Positions 15,051 through 22,903 of a stretch of DNA of 64,000 bases are shown piece by piece; positions within the stretch are counted from its first letter, which is position 1; each line of letters begins with the position of its first letter. This DNA is from Amycolatopsis acididurans (GTDB lineage Bacteria > Actinomycetota > Actinomycetes > Mycobacteriales > Pseudonocardiaceae), in the NCBI RefSeq assembly GCF_012328925.1, contig NZ_JAAXLS010000027.1:1-64000 (forward strand). The letters run 5' to 3'. The notes beneath the pieces are model-generated. The model searched no databases, had not been told where the DNA came from, and was given only the letters and a program-made list of their open reading frames with translations. The position numbers were made by a program, and so were the translations under genes.

Positions 15051-15854
15051 TCAGGCGGGCTGGCAGACCGGGCACCAGTAGAGGTTGCGGCCCGCGAGTT
15101 CCTTGTGCGCCACCGGCGTTCCGCACACCAGGCACGGCTGCCCGGTGCGCCGGTACACATACACCTCGCCGCCGTGCCGGTCCTGCCGCGGCGCCCGGCC
15201 CGTGACCTCCGGCAGGTGCTCGTCGGCGACGGTGTCGATCCGCCCGCTGCGCACCCCGGCGCGCATGAGCACCACGAGGTCGTCCCAGATTTCCTTCCAC
15301 TGCACGGGATCCAGCGATCTTCCCGGCAGCATCGGGTTGATTCCGTGCCGGAACAGCACCTCGGCGCGATAGACGTTGCCCACCCCGGCGAGCACCGACT
15401 GGTCCATCAGCAGCGCCGCCAGCGACGTCCGCGACGCGGAGATCCGCTCGAAGGCCCGCTCCGGTCGCGCGTCGCGGCGCAGCGGATCGGGACCGAGCCT
15501 CGCCTTGATCGCGTCAACCTGGTCGGGCATCAGGAGCTCGCACCGGTTGGGGCCGCGCAGATCCGTCCAATGTGTACTACCGATGAGCCGCATCCGCACC
15601 TGACCGACGGGCGGCAGCGCCGGCAGTTTCGCCTCGCTGAACGTTCCGTACAGTCCAAGATGGATATGCACGGTGCCGGGCTCGTAATGGTGGAACAGGT
15701 GCTTGCCGTGGGCCTCGGCCTTGACCAGCACCTGTCCATCCACAGCGGACGCTTCGGTGAACTTGCCCTGCGGGCTGGAGACCCGCACCGGTGCGCCGCC
15801 GTAGCGGCGCTGGTGCAGGCGGGCGAGCCGGTGGAGGGTGTGCCCCTCGGGCAT
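15051..15854 (-). CDS. nei2: Fpg/Nei-family DNA glycosylase (Nei2-like)
   Basis: Removes oxidised bases and nicks the strand in base-excision repair. This 267-residue protein starts MPEGHT, in which Pro2 is the nucleophile after Met removal and Glu3 the general acid. The H2TH region lies around residues 150-190 (AALLMDQSVLAGVGNVYRAE). A C-terminal zinc finger (CLVCGTP ... WCPVC) completes the enzyme. The ATG overlaps the rpiB stop by four bases, the same rpiB-nei2 order I recall as Rv2465c-Rv2464c. Confidence 0.92.
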   Translation of the reverse strand: MPEGHTLHRLARLHQRRYGGAPVRVSSPQGKFTEASAVDGQVLVKAEAHGKHLFHHYEPGTVHIHLGLYGTFSEAKLPALPPVGQVRMRLIGSTHWTDLRGPNRCELLMPDQVDAIKARLGPDPLRRDARPERAFERISASRTSLAALLMDQSVLAGVGNVYRAEVLFRHGINPMLPGRSLDPVQWKEIWDDLVVLMRAGVRSGRIDTVADEHLPEVTGRAPRQDRHGGEVYVYRRTGQPCLVCGTPVAHKELAGRNLYWCPVCQPA

Positions 15855-16324
15855 CAGGCGGGCAGCGGCGGCGGCGTGCCCGTGCGCTCGTAGTCGAGCA
15901 GCTGCTGCACGCGGCGGCCGTGCCGCTCCTCCGGCGAGGGCGGGGTGGACAGGAAAGCGTCGACGATCGCGGTGGCTTCCTCGACGGTGTGCATCCGCGC
16001 ACCGACGCCGATCAGCTGCGCGTGGTTGTGCTCGCGGGCCAGCTGCGCGATCTCCGGCTTCCAGGCCAGCGCGGCCCGGGCGCCCCGTACCTTGTTCGCC
16101 GCGATCTGCTCGCCGTTGCCGGAGCCGCCGATGACGATGCCGAGGCTGCCTTCGTCGGCCACCACGCGCCGCGCCGTCTCGATGCAGAACGCCGGATAGT
16201 CGTCCTGCGCGTCGTAGACGGCGGGCCCGATGTCGGTCACTTCATGGCCCTGCCCCTTGAGGTAGGTCACCAGGTGGTTCTTCAGCTCGAAACCGGCATG
16301 GTCGGATCCCAGATACACACGCAC
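15854..16324 (-). CDS. rpiB: Ribose-5-phosphate isomerase B
   Basis: Interconverts ribose-5-phosphate and ribulose-5-phosphate in the pentose phosphate pathway. With the GTG at 16324 the protein has 156 residues, normal for RpiB. It starts VRVYLGSDHAGFELKNHL, has DYPAFCIETARRV, and the active-site loop IVIGGSGNGEQIAANKVRG; the usual catalytic Cys of the CGSG loop is Ser/Gly here, as in mycobacterial-type enzymes, which use Glu instead. The long upstream extension of the frame is antisense to the MBL gene. Coupled to nei2. Confidence 0.92.
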   Translation of the reverse strand: MRVYLGSDHAGFELKNHLVTYLKGQGHEVTDIGPAVYDAQDDYPAFCIETARRVVADEGSLGIVIGGSGNGEQIAANKVRGARAALAWKPEIAQLAREHNHAQLIGVGARMHTVEEATAIVDAFLSTPPSPEERHGRRVQQLLDYERTGTPPPLPA

Positions 16325-16351
16325 GGCGGTGAGTCTGCCATCCTCTCGCGC

Positions 16352-17020
16352 ATGCGATGGACGGAGGTCGGCGACGGGGTCCTCGCCCGCCGGCACGAGC
16401 ACCTCGATCTCACGCTCGGCCTGGTCATCGGCACCGAACGCTGCCTGGTGATCGACACCGGCGGCGACGAGACACAGGGCGCCGAATACGCCGCCGCGGT
16501 GCGCGGGATCACGTCCCTGCCGTGGGTGGTCGTCATCACGCACGCCCATTTCGACCACCATTTCGGCACCCGCGCGTTCCTGCCCTGTCCGGTCTGGGCC
16601 CACGAACGGTGTGCCGCCGCGATGAACGACGACCGTCCGGAGTGGGTGGAAACGTTTCGGCGCGAAGGAAAACCCGAACTGGCCCGCCGCCTCGCCGCGG
16701 CGCGGCCGGTGCCGCCGACGGACGTCCTCACCGCCGAGGTCACGCTCGACCTCGGCGGCCGCGCCGTCACGCTATTGCACCCCGGCCGCGCCCACACCGA
16801 CCACGACGTGGCCGTGCACGTCCCGGGCGCGGGCGTCGTGTTCACCGGTGACCTCGTCGAAGCGGAACCCGCGATCGGGCCGGACTCCCACGTCCGCGAG
16901 TGGCCGGCCGCGCTGGACCGGCTGCTGGATCTCGGCGCGCACACCTACGTGCCAGGGCACGGCGACCCGGTCGGCGCCGAGTTCGTGCGCGCGCAGCGGG
17001 ACCGGCTCAGTCGAAGTTGA
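16352..17020 (+). CDS. Metallo-beta-lactamase-fold hydrolase
   Basis: This 222-residue protein starts at the ATG at 16352. The metal motif is [10 protein letters not shown] (HxHxDH) near residue 67, and further ligands are expected in [16 protein letters not shown] (His) and FTGDLVE (Asp) and the final PGHGDPV (His). It is a generic MBL hydrolase; substrate unknown. Divergent from rpiB; its 3' end overlaps the convergent nitroreductase gene by 14 bp. Confidence 0.85.
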   Translation: MRWTEVGDGVLARRHEHLDLTLGLVIGTERCLVIDTGGDETQGAEYAAAVRGITSLPWVVVITHAHFDHHFGTRAFLPCPVWAHERCAAAMNDDRPEWVETFRREGKPELARRLAAARPVPPTDVLTAEVTLDLGGRAVTLLHPGRAHTDHDVAVHVPGAGVVFTGDLVEAEPAIGPDSHVREWPAALDRLLDLGAHTYVPGHGDPVGAEFVRAQRDRLSRS

Positions 17021-17618
17021 GGCCGCCGGTGCGGGTGCGCTTCAGCTCGAAGAAGTCGGGGTAGCTCGACAGGGCGAGCGCACCGTCGAACACCTTCGCC
17101 GCGTCCTCGCCGCGCGGGATGGACGAGAGCACCGGGCCGAAGAACGCGACGCCGTCGATGTGGATGGTCGGTGTGCCGACGTCCATGCCGACCGGGTCCA
17201 TGCCCTCGTGGTGGCTCTTCTCGAGCGCCTCGTCGTACTCCGTGGACTTCGCGGCGGCGGCGAGTTCCGCCGGCGCGCCGATGACGTCCAGCGCCTCGGC
17301 GAGCACCGCGTCGATGTCCTTGTTGTCCTGGTTGTGGTAGCGGGTGCCGAACTCGGTGTAGAAGTCACGCAGCACCGCTTCGCCCTCGGCCTGCGAGAGC
17401 GCGACGGCGACGCGCACCGGCCCCCACGCCCGCTCCATCAGCTGCTGGTACTCCTCCGGCAGGTCACGCCCGGAGTTGAGCACGGCGAGGCTCATGATCC
17501 GGAAATGCAGGTCGAGGTCGCGATGCTTCTCGACCTCCAGGATCCATCGCGAGGTGATCCACGCGAACGGGCAGACCGGGTCGAAGTAGAAGTCAACGCG
17601 CGGGCGCTCAGCAGCCAT
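17007..17618 (-). CDS. Rv2466c-like DsbA-fold protein (mycothiol-dependent nitroreductase family)
   Basis: This 203-residue thioredoxin-fold protein shows [20 protein letters not shown] near the N-terminus, in which the active site reads CPFA rather than the CPWC of Rv2466c. The Cys used for mixed-disulfide formation with mycothiol is kept, but the second one is replaced by Ala, so it would work by a monothiol mechanism. [20 protein letters not shown] supplies the cis-Pro region. It lies between MBL and pepN, as in mycobacteria. Confidence 0.88.
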   Translation of the reverse strand: MAAERPRVDFYFDPVCPFAWITSRWILEVEKHRDLDLHFRIMSLAVLNSGRDLPEEYQQLMERAWGPVRVAVALSQAEGEAVLRDFYTEFGTRYHNQDNKDIDAVLAEALDVIGAPAELAAAAKSTEYDEALEKSHHEGMDPVGMDVGTPTIHIDGVAFFGPVLSSIPRGEDAAKVFDGALALSSYPDFFELKRTRTGGLNFD

Positions 17619-17752
17619 GTGTCCTCTCCCTGTGGTCTCGGGCGCGAAATAACCCTCGACCGGGCCAACAGCTCACGAACCTGCCTTGTTCCCCACCGCA
17701 TACATGATTGGATAGCGGGATAGCCGAAAGAGACCACCGCTAGTGCTACGAG

Positions 17753-20320
17753 GTGCCTGTGCCCGCCCCTAACCTGACCCGCGACCAAGCAAAGCAGCGT
17801 GCCGGCCTGCTGGAAGTCGAGTCCTACGACATCGCTCTGGACCTCACTGACGGTAACGGCGGTCCGGGTGAGAGAACGTTCGACTCGACCACCACCATCC
17901 GGTTCTCCAGCGCGCGGGCCGGGGAGAGTTCCTGGGTCGACATCGTCGCCGCCAGGGTCCGTTCGGCCACGCTGAACGGCAAGGCGCTGGACGTCTCCTC
18001 CTACGTCGAGGACGACGGCATCGCGCTGCCGGAGCTGGCAACCACCAACGAACTGGTCGTCGAAGCCGACTGCCGCTACATGAACACCGGTGAGGGCCTG
18101 CACCGGTTCGTCGACCCGGTCGACGACGCCGTCTACCTCTACACCCAGTTCGAGACGGCCGACGCCAAGCGCATGTTCGCCTGCTTCGACCAGCCCGACC
18201 TCAAGTCCACCTACCGCCTGACGGTCACCGCGCCCAGCGACTGGAAGGTGGTGTCCAACGCGCAGGCCGAGGCCACCGAGAAGACGCCGGAGGGCGCCAC
18301 CCGGACGGTGTTCGCCGTCTCGGAGCGCATCTCGACCTATCTGGTCGCGCTGATCGCGGGCCCGTACGCCGAGTGGCACGACCAGTACACCGACGAGCAC
18401 GGCACGATCCCGCTGGGCATCTACTGCCGCGCGTCGCTGGCCGAGCACATGGACGCCGAGCGCCTGTTCACCGAGACCAAGCAGGGCTTCGGCTTCTACC
18501 ACAAGGCGTTCGAGACCACATACCCGTTCTCGAAGTACGACCAGCTGTTCGTGCCGGAGTTCAACGCCGGCGCGATGGAGAACGCCGGCGCGGTCACGTT
18601 CCTCGAGGACTACGTGTTCCGCAGCCGCGTCACCCGCTACTCCTACGAGCGCCGCGCCGAGACGCTGCTGCACGAGATGGCGCACATGTGGTTCGGCGAT
18701 CTGGTCACCATGCGCTGGTGGGACGACCTGTGGCTGAACGAGTCGTTCGCGACGTTCGCCAGCGTCCTGGCGCAGGCCGAGGCGACCGAGTACAAGCACG
18801 CGTGGACCAGCTTCGCCAACATCGAGAAGTCCTGGGCCTACCGCCAGGACCAGCTGCCCTCGACGCATCCGATCGCGGCCGACATCGTCGATCTGCAGGC
18901 GGTCGAGGTGAACTTCGACGGCATCACCTACGCCAAGGGCGCGAGCGTGCTCAAGCAGCTCGTGTCCTACGTCGGGCTGGACAACTTCCTCGCGGGCCTG
19001 CGGGTCTACTTCGGCAAACACGCGTGGGGCAACGCGACGCTGGCCGATCTGCTGGCCGCGCTGGAGCAGGCCTCCGGTCGTGACCTGTCGGGCTGGAGCG
19101 CGCAGTGGCTGGAAACCACCGGGCTGAACTCGCTGCGGCCACGGTTCGAGACCGACGGCGAGGGCCGCTTCACGAAGTTCGCGGTCGTGCAGACCGGCGC
19201 GAAGCCGGGCGCGGGTGAGCTGCGCACGCACCGGATCGCGGTGGGCGTCTACGACGACGTGGACGGCAAGCTGGTCCGCGTCAAGCGGGTCGAGCTCGAC
19301 GTCGCGGGCGAGGTCACCGAGGTGGCCGAGCTGATCGGCGCCAGGGCGGGCAAGCTCGTGCTGGTCAACGACGACGACCTGACCTACTGCACGATGCGGC
19401 TCGACGCCGGATCGCTGACCACGCTGGTCGACCGGATCGCCGACATCACCGAACCGCTCCCCCGCACACTGTGCTGGTCCGCGGCGTGGGAGATGACGCG
19501 CGAGGCGGAGCTCAAGGCCAGGGACTTCGTCGCGATCGTCTCGCACGGCATCCACGCCGAAACCGAGGTCGGCGTCGTGCAGCGGCTGCTGCTACAGGCG
19601 CAGACGGCGCTGAACTCCTACGCCGAGCAGCAGTGGGCGGCCGAGCGGGGCTGGCCCGAGTTCACCGCGCGCCTGCTGGAACTGGCGCGGGCGGCCGAGC
19701 CGGGTTCGGATCACCAGCTGGCGTTCGCCAACGCGCTCGCCGGCTCCGTGCTGAACGACGAGCAGCTGGACGTGCTGGCGGGCTGGCTGGACGGGTCAGT
19801 ACCGCTGGAGGGGCTCACGGTCGACGCGGATCTGCGCTGGCGGCTGCTCAAGGCGCTGGTCGCGCACGGCAGGACCGGCGACGCCGAGATCGACGCCGAA
19901 CTGGCCCGTGACGACACGGCGACCGGCCGCAGGCACGCGGAGTCGGCACGGGCACTGCGCCCCGACGCCGAGGCGAAGGCCGAGGCGTGGCGCCGCGCGA
20001 TCTACGACGACGAACTGCCCAACGCGATGAGCAACGCGATCATCGGCGGGTTCTCCCACCCCGGCCAGAAGGACCTGCTGATTGGTTACGTCGGCGAGTA
20101 CTTCGCGGTGATCGACGAGGTGTGGCAGCGGCGGTCCAGCGAGCGGGCGCAGCCCGTGGTCGTCGGCCTGTTCCCCGCCTGGGCCGTCGAGCAGTCCACT
20201 GTGGACGCGGCCGACGCGTGGCTGGCGCAGGACAAGCCCGCCGCACTGCGCCGCCTGGTCTCCGAAGGCCGCGCGGGCATCGTCCGCGCGCTGGCGGCGC
20301 GAGAGTTCGACGAGAGCTGA
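17753..20320 (+). CDS. pepN: Aminopeptidase N (M1 family)
   Basis: Zinc aminopeptidase that trims N-terminal residues from peptides in the cytoplasm. This 855-residue protein has the exopeptidase motif GAMEN (273-277), zinc motif HEMAH (307-311), and third ligand E330 in WLNESF. The N-terminal saddle, catalytic domain and long ERAP1-like C-terminal helical domain are all present. A GTG at 17753 is taken as start; a second GTG follows two codons later. No signal peptide. It ends at a strong bidirectional terminator. Confidence 0.95.
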   Translation: MPVPAPNLTRDQAKQRAGLLEVESYDIALDLTDGNGGPGERTFDSTTTIRFSSARAGESSWVDIVAARVRSATLNGKALDVSSYVEDDGIALPELATTNELVVEADCRYMNTGEGLHRFVDPVDDAVYLYTQFETADAKRMFACFDQPDLKSTYRLTVTAPSDWKVVSNAQAEATEKTPEGATRTVFAVSERISTYLVALIAGPYAEWHDQYTDEHGTIPLGIYCRASLAEHMDAERLFTETKQGFGFYHKAFETTYPFSKYDQLFVPEFNAGAMENAGAVTFLEDYVFRSRVTRYSYERRAETLLHEMAHMWFGDLVTMRWWDDLWLNESFATFASVLAQAEATEYKHAWTSFANIEKSWAYRQDQLPSTHPIAADIVDLQAVEVNFDGITYAKGASVLKQLVSYVGLDNFLAGLRVYFGKHAWGNATLADLLAALEQASGRDLSGWSAQWLETTGLNSLRPRFETDGEGRFTKFAVVQTGAKPGAGELRTHRIAVGVYDDVDGKLVRVKRVELDVAGEVTEVAELIGARAGKLVLVNDDDLTYCTMRLDAGSLTTLVDRIADITEPLPRTLCWSAAWEMTREAELKARDFVAIVSHGIHAETEVGVVQRLLLQAQTALNSYAEQQWAAERGWPEFTARLLELARAAEPGSDHQLAFANALAGSVLNDEQLDVLAGWLDGSVPLEGLTVDADLRWRLLKALVAHGRTGDAEIDAELARDDTATGRRHAESARALRPDAEAKAEAWRRAIYDDELPNAMSNAIIGGFSHPGQKDLLIGYVGEYFAVIDEVWQRRSSERAQPVVVGLFPAWAVEQSTVDAADAWLAQDKPAALRRLVSEGRAGIVRALAAREFDES

Positions 20321-20332
20321 CCGACCACGGCA

Positions 20333-20366
20333 AAGGGCGCTCTCACCGGCTGGTGAGAGCGCCCTT
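20333..20366. terminator. Strong bidirectional terminator
   Basis: AAGGGCGCTCTCACC-GGCT-GGTGAGAGCGCCCTT is a perfect 15-bp stem with a 4-nt loop between convergent pepN and the DUF5130 gene. Confidence 0.9.
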
Positions 20367-20381
20367 GTGGTTGGCCCTGGA

Positions 20382-20867
20382 CTAGTGCGGTGCGTGACCG
20401 GCCTGGTCGGAGAGCATGCGCAGGCCGGACACCAGCCCGCCGACGAGGTCGCCCTCCTTGAAGGAGGCGACCATGCTCATCACGGCCAGCTTCGCGGCGC
20501 GGTCGGGCAGGCGCTGGAACGCCTCGGCCCCGGTGACCAGCTCGACGACGCGCTCGCCCGGCGAGACGGCGATCAGGACGGCGTTGCCCGCGCCCTCGCC
20601 GATGGAGGCGTGCAGCTTCTCCGCCGCGACGCGGGTGTCGCCGCCCAGCTCGCCGAGGTAGACGCTGAAGTCGATGCCGGTCTCCCGGCTCGCCAGGGTC
20701 AGCGCCTCGTCGAGACGGGCCAGCTGGGGCACGCTGAATGGGCTGGACGGAGCAGCGGGCTCGTACATCTTCGCGACCGAGCGCCGCCCGGTCGGGGTGA
20801 TGCCGACACCGAACTCGGGTTCGGCGGACTCGGTCTGCTGAACCAGTTCACCAGCTTCCACGGGCAC
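20382..20867 (-). CDS. DUF5130 (TPM-like) protein
   Basis: This 161-residue protein has a conserved region FSVPQLARLDEALTLASRET, then FSVYLGELGG, GEGAGNAVLIAVSPGERVVE and LVTGAEAFQRLPDRAAKLAV, which together look like the TPM-type fold. Function unknown; found in mycobacteria and relatives next to pepN and ctaJ. Its start lies 20 bp inside the end of ctaJ, so it is translated from the same message. Confidence 0.8.
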   Translation of the reverse strand: MPVEAGELVQQTESAEPEFGVGITPTGRRSVAKMYEPAAPSSPFSVPQLARLDEALTLASRETGIDFSVYLGELGGDTRVAAEKLHASIGEGAGNAVLIAVSPGERVVELVTGAEAFQRLPDRAAKLAVMSMVASFKEGDLVGGLVSGLRMLSDQAGHAPH

Positions 20868-21090
20868 CTCCTGCTGCCGTCCCCGACGCCGCTTCGCCGG
20901 AGCTCACCGGCCGGTGGGCACCGACGCCCGCCGGATTGCCGCTCCACCACATGGGCGGGTACTCCCAGGGCTGGCCGGGGCGGTACCTCGGCGTCGCGGC
21001 GAACTTCGACCGCAGCGTCACCAGCGCGACCACCGCGTAGATCGCGGCCGGGATCAGCGCGAAGACCAGGATCGTCTCGACGATGTTCAC
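20848..21090 (-). CDS. ctaJ: aa3-type cytochrome oxidase subunit CtaJ
   Basis: This 80-residue accessory subunit belongs to the actinobacterial bc1-aa3 respiratory supercomplex. One membrane helix (about residues 4-25, VETILVFALIPAAIYAVVAL) is followed by the conserved motif TPRYRPGQPWEYPPMWWSGN (33-52), which I recall from mycobacterial CtaJ. The tail is Gly/Ala-rich and variable. Located beside DUF5130 and pepN as in mycobacteria. Confidence 0.82.
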   Translation of the reverse strand: MNIVETILVFALIPAAIYAVVALVTLRSKFAATPRYRPGQPWEYPPMWWSGNPAGVGAHRPVSSGEAASGTAAGGARGSW

Positions 21091-21126
21091 ACCTGGCAGC
21101 GTAGCGGTCGGGTCGCGTCGTCGTTG

Positions 21127-21160
21127 AAAGTGTCGGCGCTGAGGCCAAAAGTGTCGGCGC
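21127..21160. promoter_or_regulatory. 13-bp direct repeat upstream of ctaJ
   Basis: AAAGTGTCGGCGC occurs at 21127-21139 and again at 21148-21160, a 21-bp period or two helical turns, within 70 bp upstream of ctaJ and 230-260 bp upstream of the GTRVT gene. The phasing suggests two protomers on one face of the DNA. Which gene it controls cannot be told. Confidence 0.4.
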
Positions 21161-21303
21161 CGACCGTTCGTCGTGTCCGGTTCGCCGTCCGCCGTGTGCC
21201 GCGCATGCGTTCGCGCAATGGGCCGAAGACCTCTGCCGCGAAAGGTCGCAACTCACCGTGCGGCTGGGTGCACTCAGCGCTATCGGCTTGTCCGGAGGAT
21301 CAA

Positions 21304-21363
21304 ATGCTCGTAGTTTTTCACCTGTACGGGCCTTGCGCCCCGGCTCCCCATCCCAATCAGTAA
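21304..21363 (+). CDS. 19-residue leader-like ORF before the GTRVT gene
   Basis: The ATG at 21304 is preceded by GGAGG (21294-21298) with 5-nt spacing, an ideal ribosome-binding site. The peptide is MLVVFHLYGPCAPAPHPNQ, with a hydrophobic half, one Cys and a Pro-rich end. It stops 26 nt before the next start, which carries an almost identical CCGGAGGAT leader. It may be a regulatory uORF or a small peptide in its own right. Confidence 0.45.
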   Translation: MLVVFHLYGPCAPAPHPNQ

Positions 21364-21389
21364 CGCCCAGGGTCCCCGGAGGATACAAA

Positions 21390-21719
21390 ATGAACCTCAC
21401 CCTTACCCCCGCTCAGAGCAATGCCGACCACGTTCGGTCAACGGCCGCAGCTACTCAGAGTTGTGGGACGCGAGTCACCCGAGGCACGCGGGTGACGTCG
21501 GGCACGAGGGTCACCCGGGGCACACGTGTGACGCGAGGCACAAGGGTCACCGCGGGCACGAGGGTCACGCGAGGCACCCGAGTCACCAGGGGCACGAGGG
21601 TGACCAGCGGCACAAGGGTCACGCGTGACAGCACCACGAGGGGCACGCGAGTCACCTGTGGCACGCGAGTGACGAGGGGGACGCGAGTCACGAGCGGCAC
21701 GAGGGTCACGGCCGCCTGA
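21390..21719 (+). CDS. Repeat protein with 13 GTRVT units (unrecognised family)
   Basis: This 109-residue protein has CCGGAGGATACAAA before the ATG, an ideal start. Residues 1-25 (MNLTLTPAQSNADHVRSTAA, then ATQSC) form a leader. The rest is hexapeptides GTRVTx with x = R, S, A or C; a DSTTR interruption follows unit 9, and the protein ends AA. All 65 codons of the GTRVT core keep the amino acid while codons vary (Arg: CGA, CGG, CGT, AGG; Thr: ACG, ACA, ACC; Val: GTC, GTG). This points to selection on the protein. V-T-x-G-T-R matches the left-handed beta-helix rule loosely. No family is recognised; a RiPP-like precursor or structural repeat protein is possible. Confidence 0.7.
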   Translation: MNLTLTPAQSNADHVRSTAAATQSCGTRVTRGTRVTSGTRVTRGTRVTRGTRVTAGTRVTRGTRVTRGTRVTSGTRVTRDSTTRGTRVTCGTRVTRGTRVTSGTRVTAA

Positions 21720-21812
21720 GCAGGGTCAGCGCTGCGTGAGCACGAGGGGCAGCGCTGCCTGAGCACGGTCAGCGCCGCCCGAGCACGAGGGGCAGCGCTG
21801 CCTGAGCCAGCA
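21716..21812 (+). repeat. Second tandem repeat, noncoding
   Basis: Directly after the GTRVT stop, three to four copies of CGCTGCxTGAGCACG follow, joined alternately to AGGGGCAG and GTCAG (unit about 20-23 bp). In-frame stops recur, so it does not extend the protein. It may be a transcript structure or a separate minisatellite. Confidence 0.6.
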
Positions 21813-22043
21813 CCAACGGCATCGCCGGACGAGGACGTCGGCGCGCCCCGGCCGCCCACGAGGGCAGCCGGGGCGCCGGCGTAAACAGGCCCCTGCGCTA
21901 ACGCTCGGCTCCGGCCGGGCCCGGCCCGCCTCGCCGCTCCCGACGGCCGCGGCATCAGCACCGAGCGGCCGGGTGTCCCGCGCACCACCGCAGCCCGAAC
22001 CCGACCCGGCGACCGCCACCGAGAACCCGGCGCCGGACAAAAG
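21813..22043. other. Gene-free stretch between the repeats and the HNH gene
   Basis: Very GC-rich sequence without a supported gene. It separates the convergent GTRVT and HNH genes. No clean terminator hairpin was found. Confidence 0.4.
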
Positions 22044-22541
22044 TCAGGCGGCCACCCCGAGGTATGGCCGCCATAACGGATCCGCGTCACCGGAGTGCGC
22101 GAGCAGCCTCCAGTGCGGACCGTGTGGCGCCGTTGGCACCACACGCAGATGCCACTCCAGTTCGGACAGCAGCTTGTCGGCTTTGCGGTGATTGCACTTC
22201 GCACAGCAGGCGACGCAGTTCTGCCAGCTGTGCGCGCCACCCCGGCTGCGCGGGATGACGTGATCGATGGTCTCCGCCCTGCCACCGCAGTACGCGCAGC
22301 GGTAACGGTCCCGGTGCATGAGCCCGGCCCTGGTCAGCGGCACCTGCGCCCGGTACGGCACACGAACGTAGGTGGACAGCCGGATCACCGACGGCACCGG
22401 AAGCGACACCGTGGCCGCGTGCAGTTCGAGCCCGCCGGGATCGCCGTGCACGACCTCGGCCTTGCCGCACATGACGAGCACCACGGCCCGCCGCAGCGGC
22501 AACGCCGTCAGCGGCTCGTAGGTGGCGTTGAGCAGAAGCAC
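22044..22541 (-). CDS. HNH endonuclease-domain protein (Rv2469c-like)
   Basis: This 165-residue protein starts at the GTG at 22541, chosen because GGGGGAGG lies 6 nt upstream and the conserved family starts at VLLLNATYEPLTALPLRRAV. The HNH domain comprises CAYCGG, the catalytic DHVIPRSRGGAHSWQN and CCAKCNHRKADKLL, i.e. two zinc knuckles around the H-N-H residues. It probably acts on nucleic acid but the role is not established. The order pepN/ctaJ, HNH, glbO is as in mycobacteria. Confidence 0.88.
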   Translation of the reverse strand: MLLLNATYEPLTALPLRRAVVLVMCGKAEVVHGDPGGLELHAATVSLPVPSVIRLSTYVRVPYRAQVPLTRAGLMHRDRYRCAYCGGRAETIDHVIPRSRGGAHSWQNCVACCAKCNHRKADKLLSELEWHLRVVPTAPHGPHWRLLAHSGDADPLWRPYLGVAA

Positions 22542-22903
22542 GCGCCGCCTCCCCCAGGAGGGGGCGGTGCCGGCCGACGGATCCCGCCCTCTACGCTGTC
22601 CGGGCGGTCGGCTTCCCCGGCCGCCGCCCCGGGATGGCCCACTCAAGAGGTGGCCGCTCGGCGCGGTGCCACCAGGGTAGGCACGCAGAACTACCTCCGG
22701 CGCCTGCCCGGCCACGTCGTGGTCGGGGACGCCGAGGGGGATCGGTTGTCGGTCTGGCACTCGACCACCTCCACCGGTGCAGCCATAGTCGACCACAGAT
22801 CACCCCGGAAATGCACCTGTGTTAGAAGACGTGTCCTGTGAGATCTGTCCGACGTTCCTTGTGAAGCCGGGCCCGACCGGCGAGAAAGGGGCCACGTTCC
22901 CAC

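Noticed and set aside
17492-19555. 687-codon open frame on the minus strand
   Set aside because: Antisense to pepN, with no recognisable protein features.
21455-21719. CRISPR-like short repeats
   Set aside because: 18-bp units directly adjoin each other and no spacers exist.
21455-22285. Minus-strand frame across the GTRVT array (VPLVTR-type repeats)
   Set aside because: Unit differences change Leu/Arg and Pro-flanking residues in this frame, while the plus frame keeps all core residues; the plus frame is the selected one.
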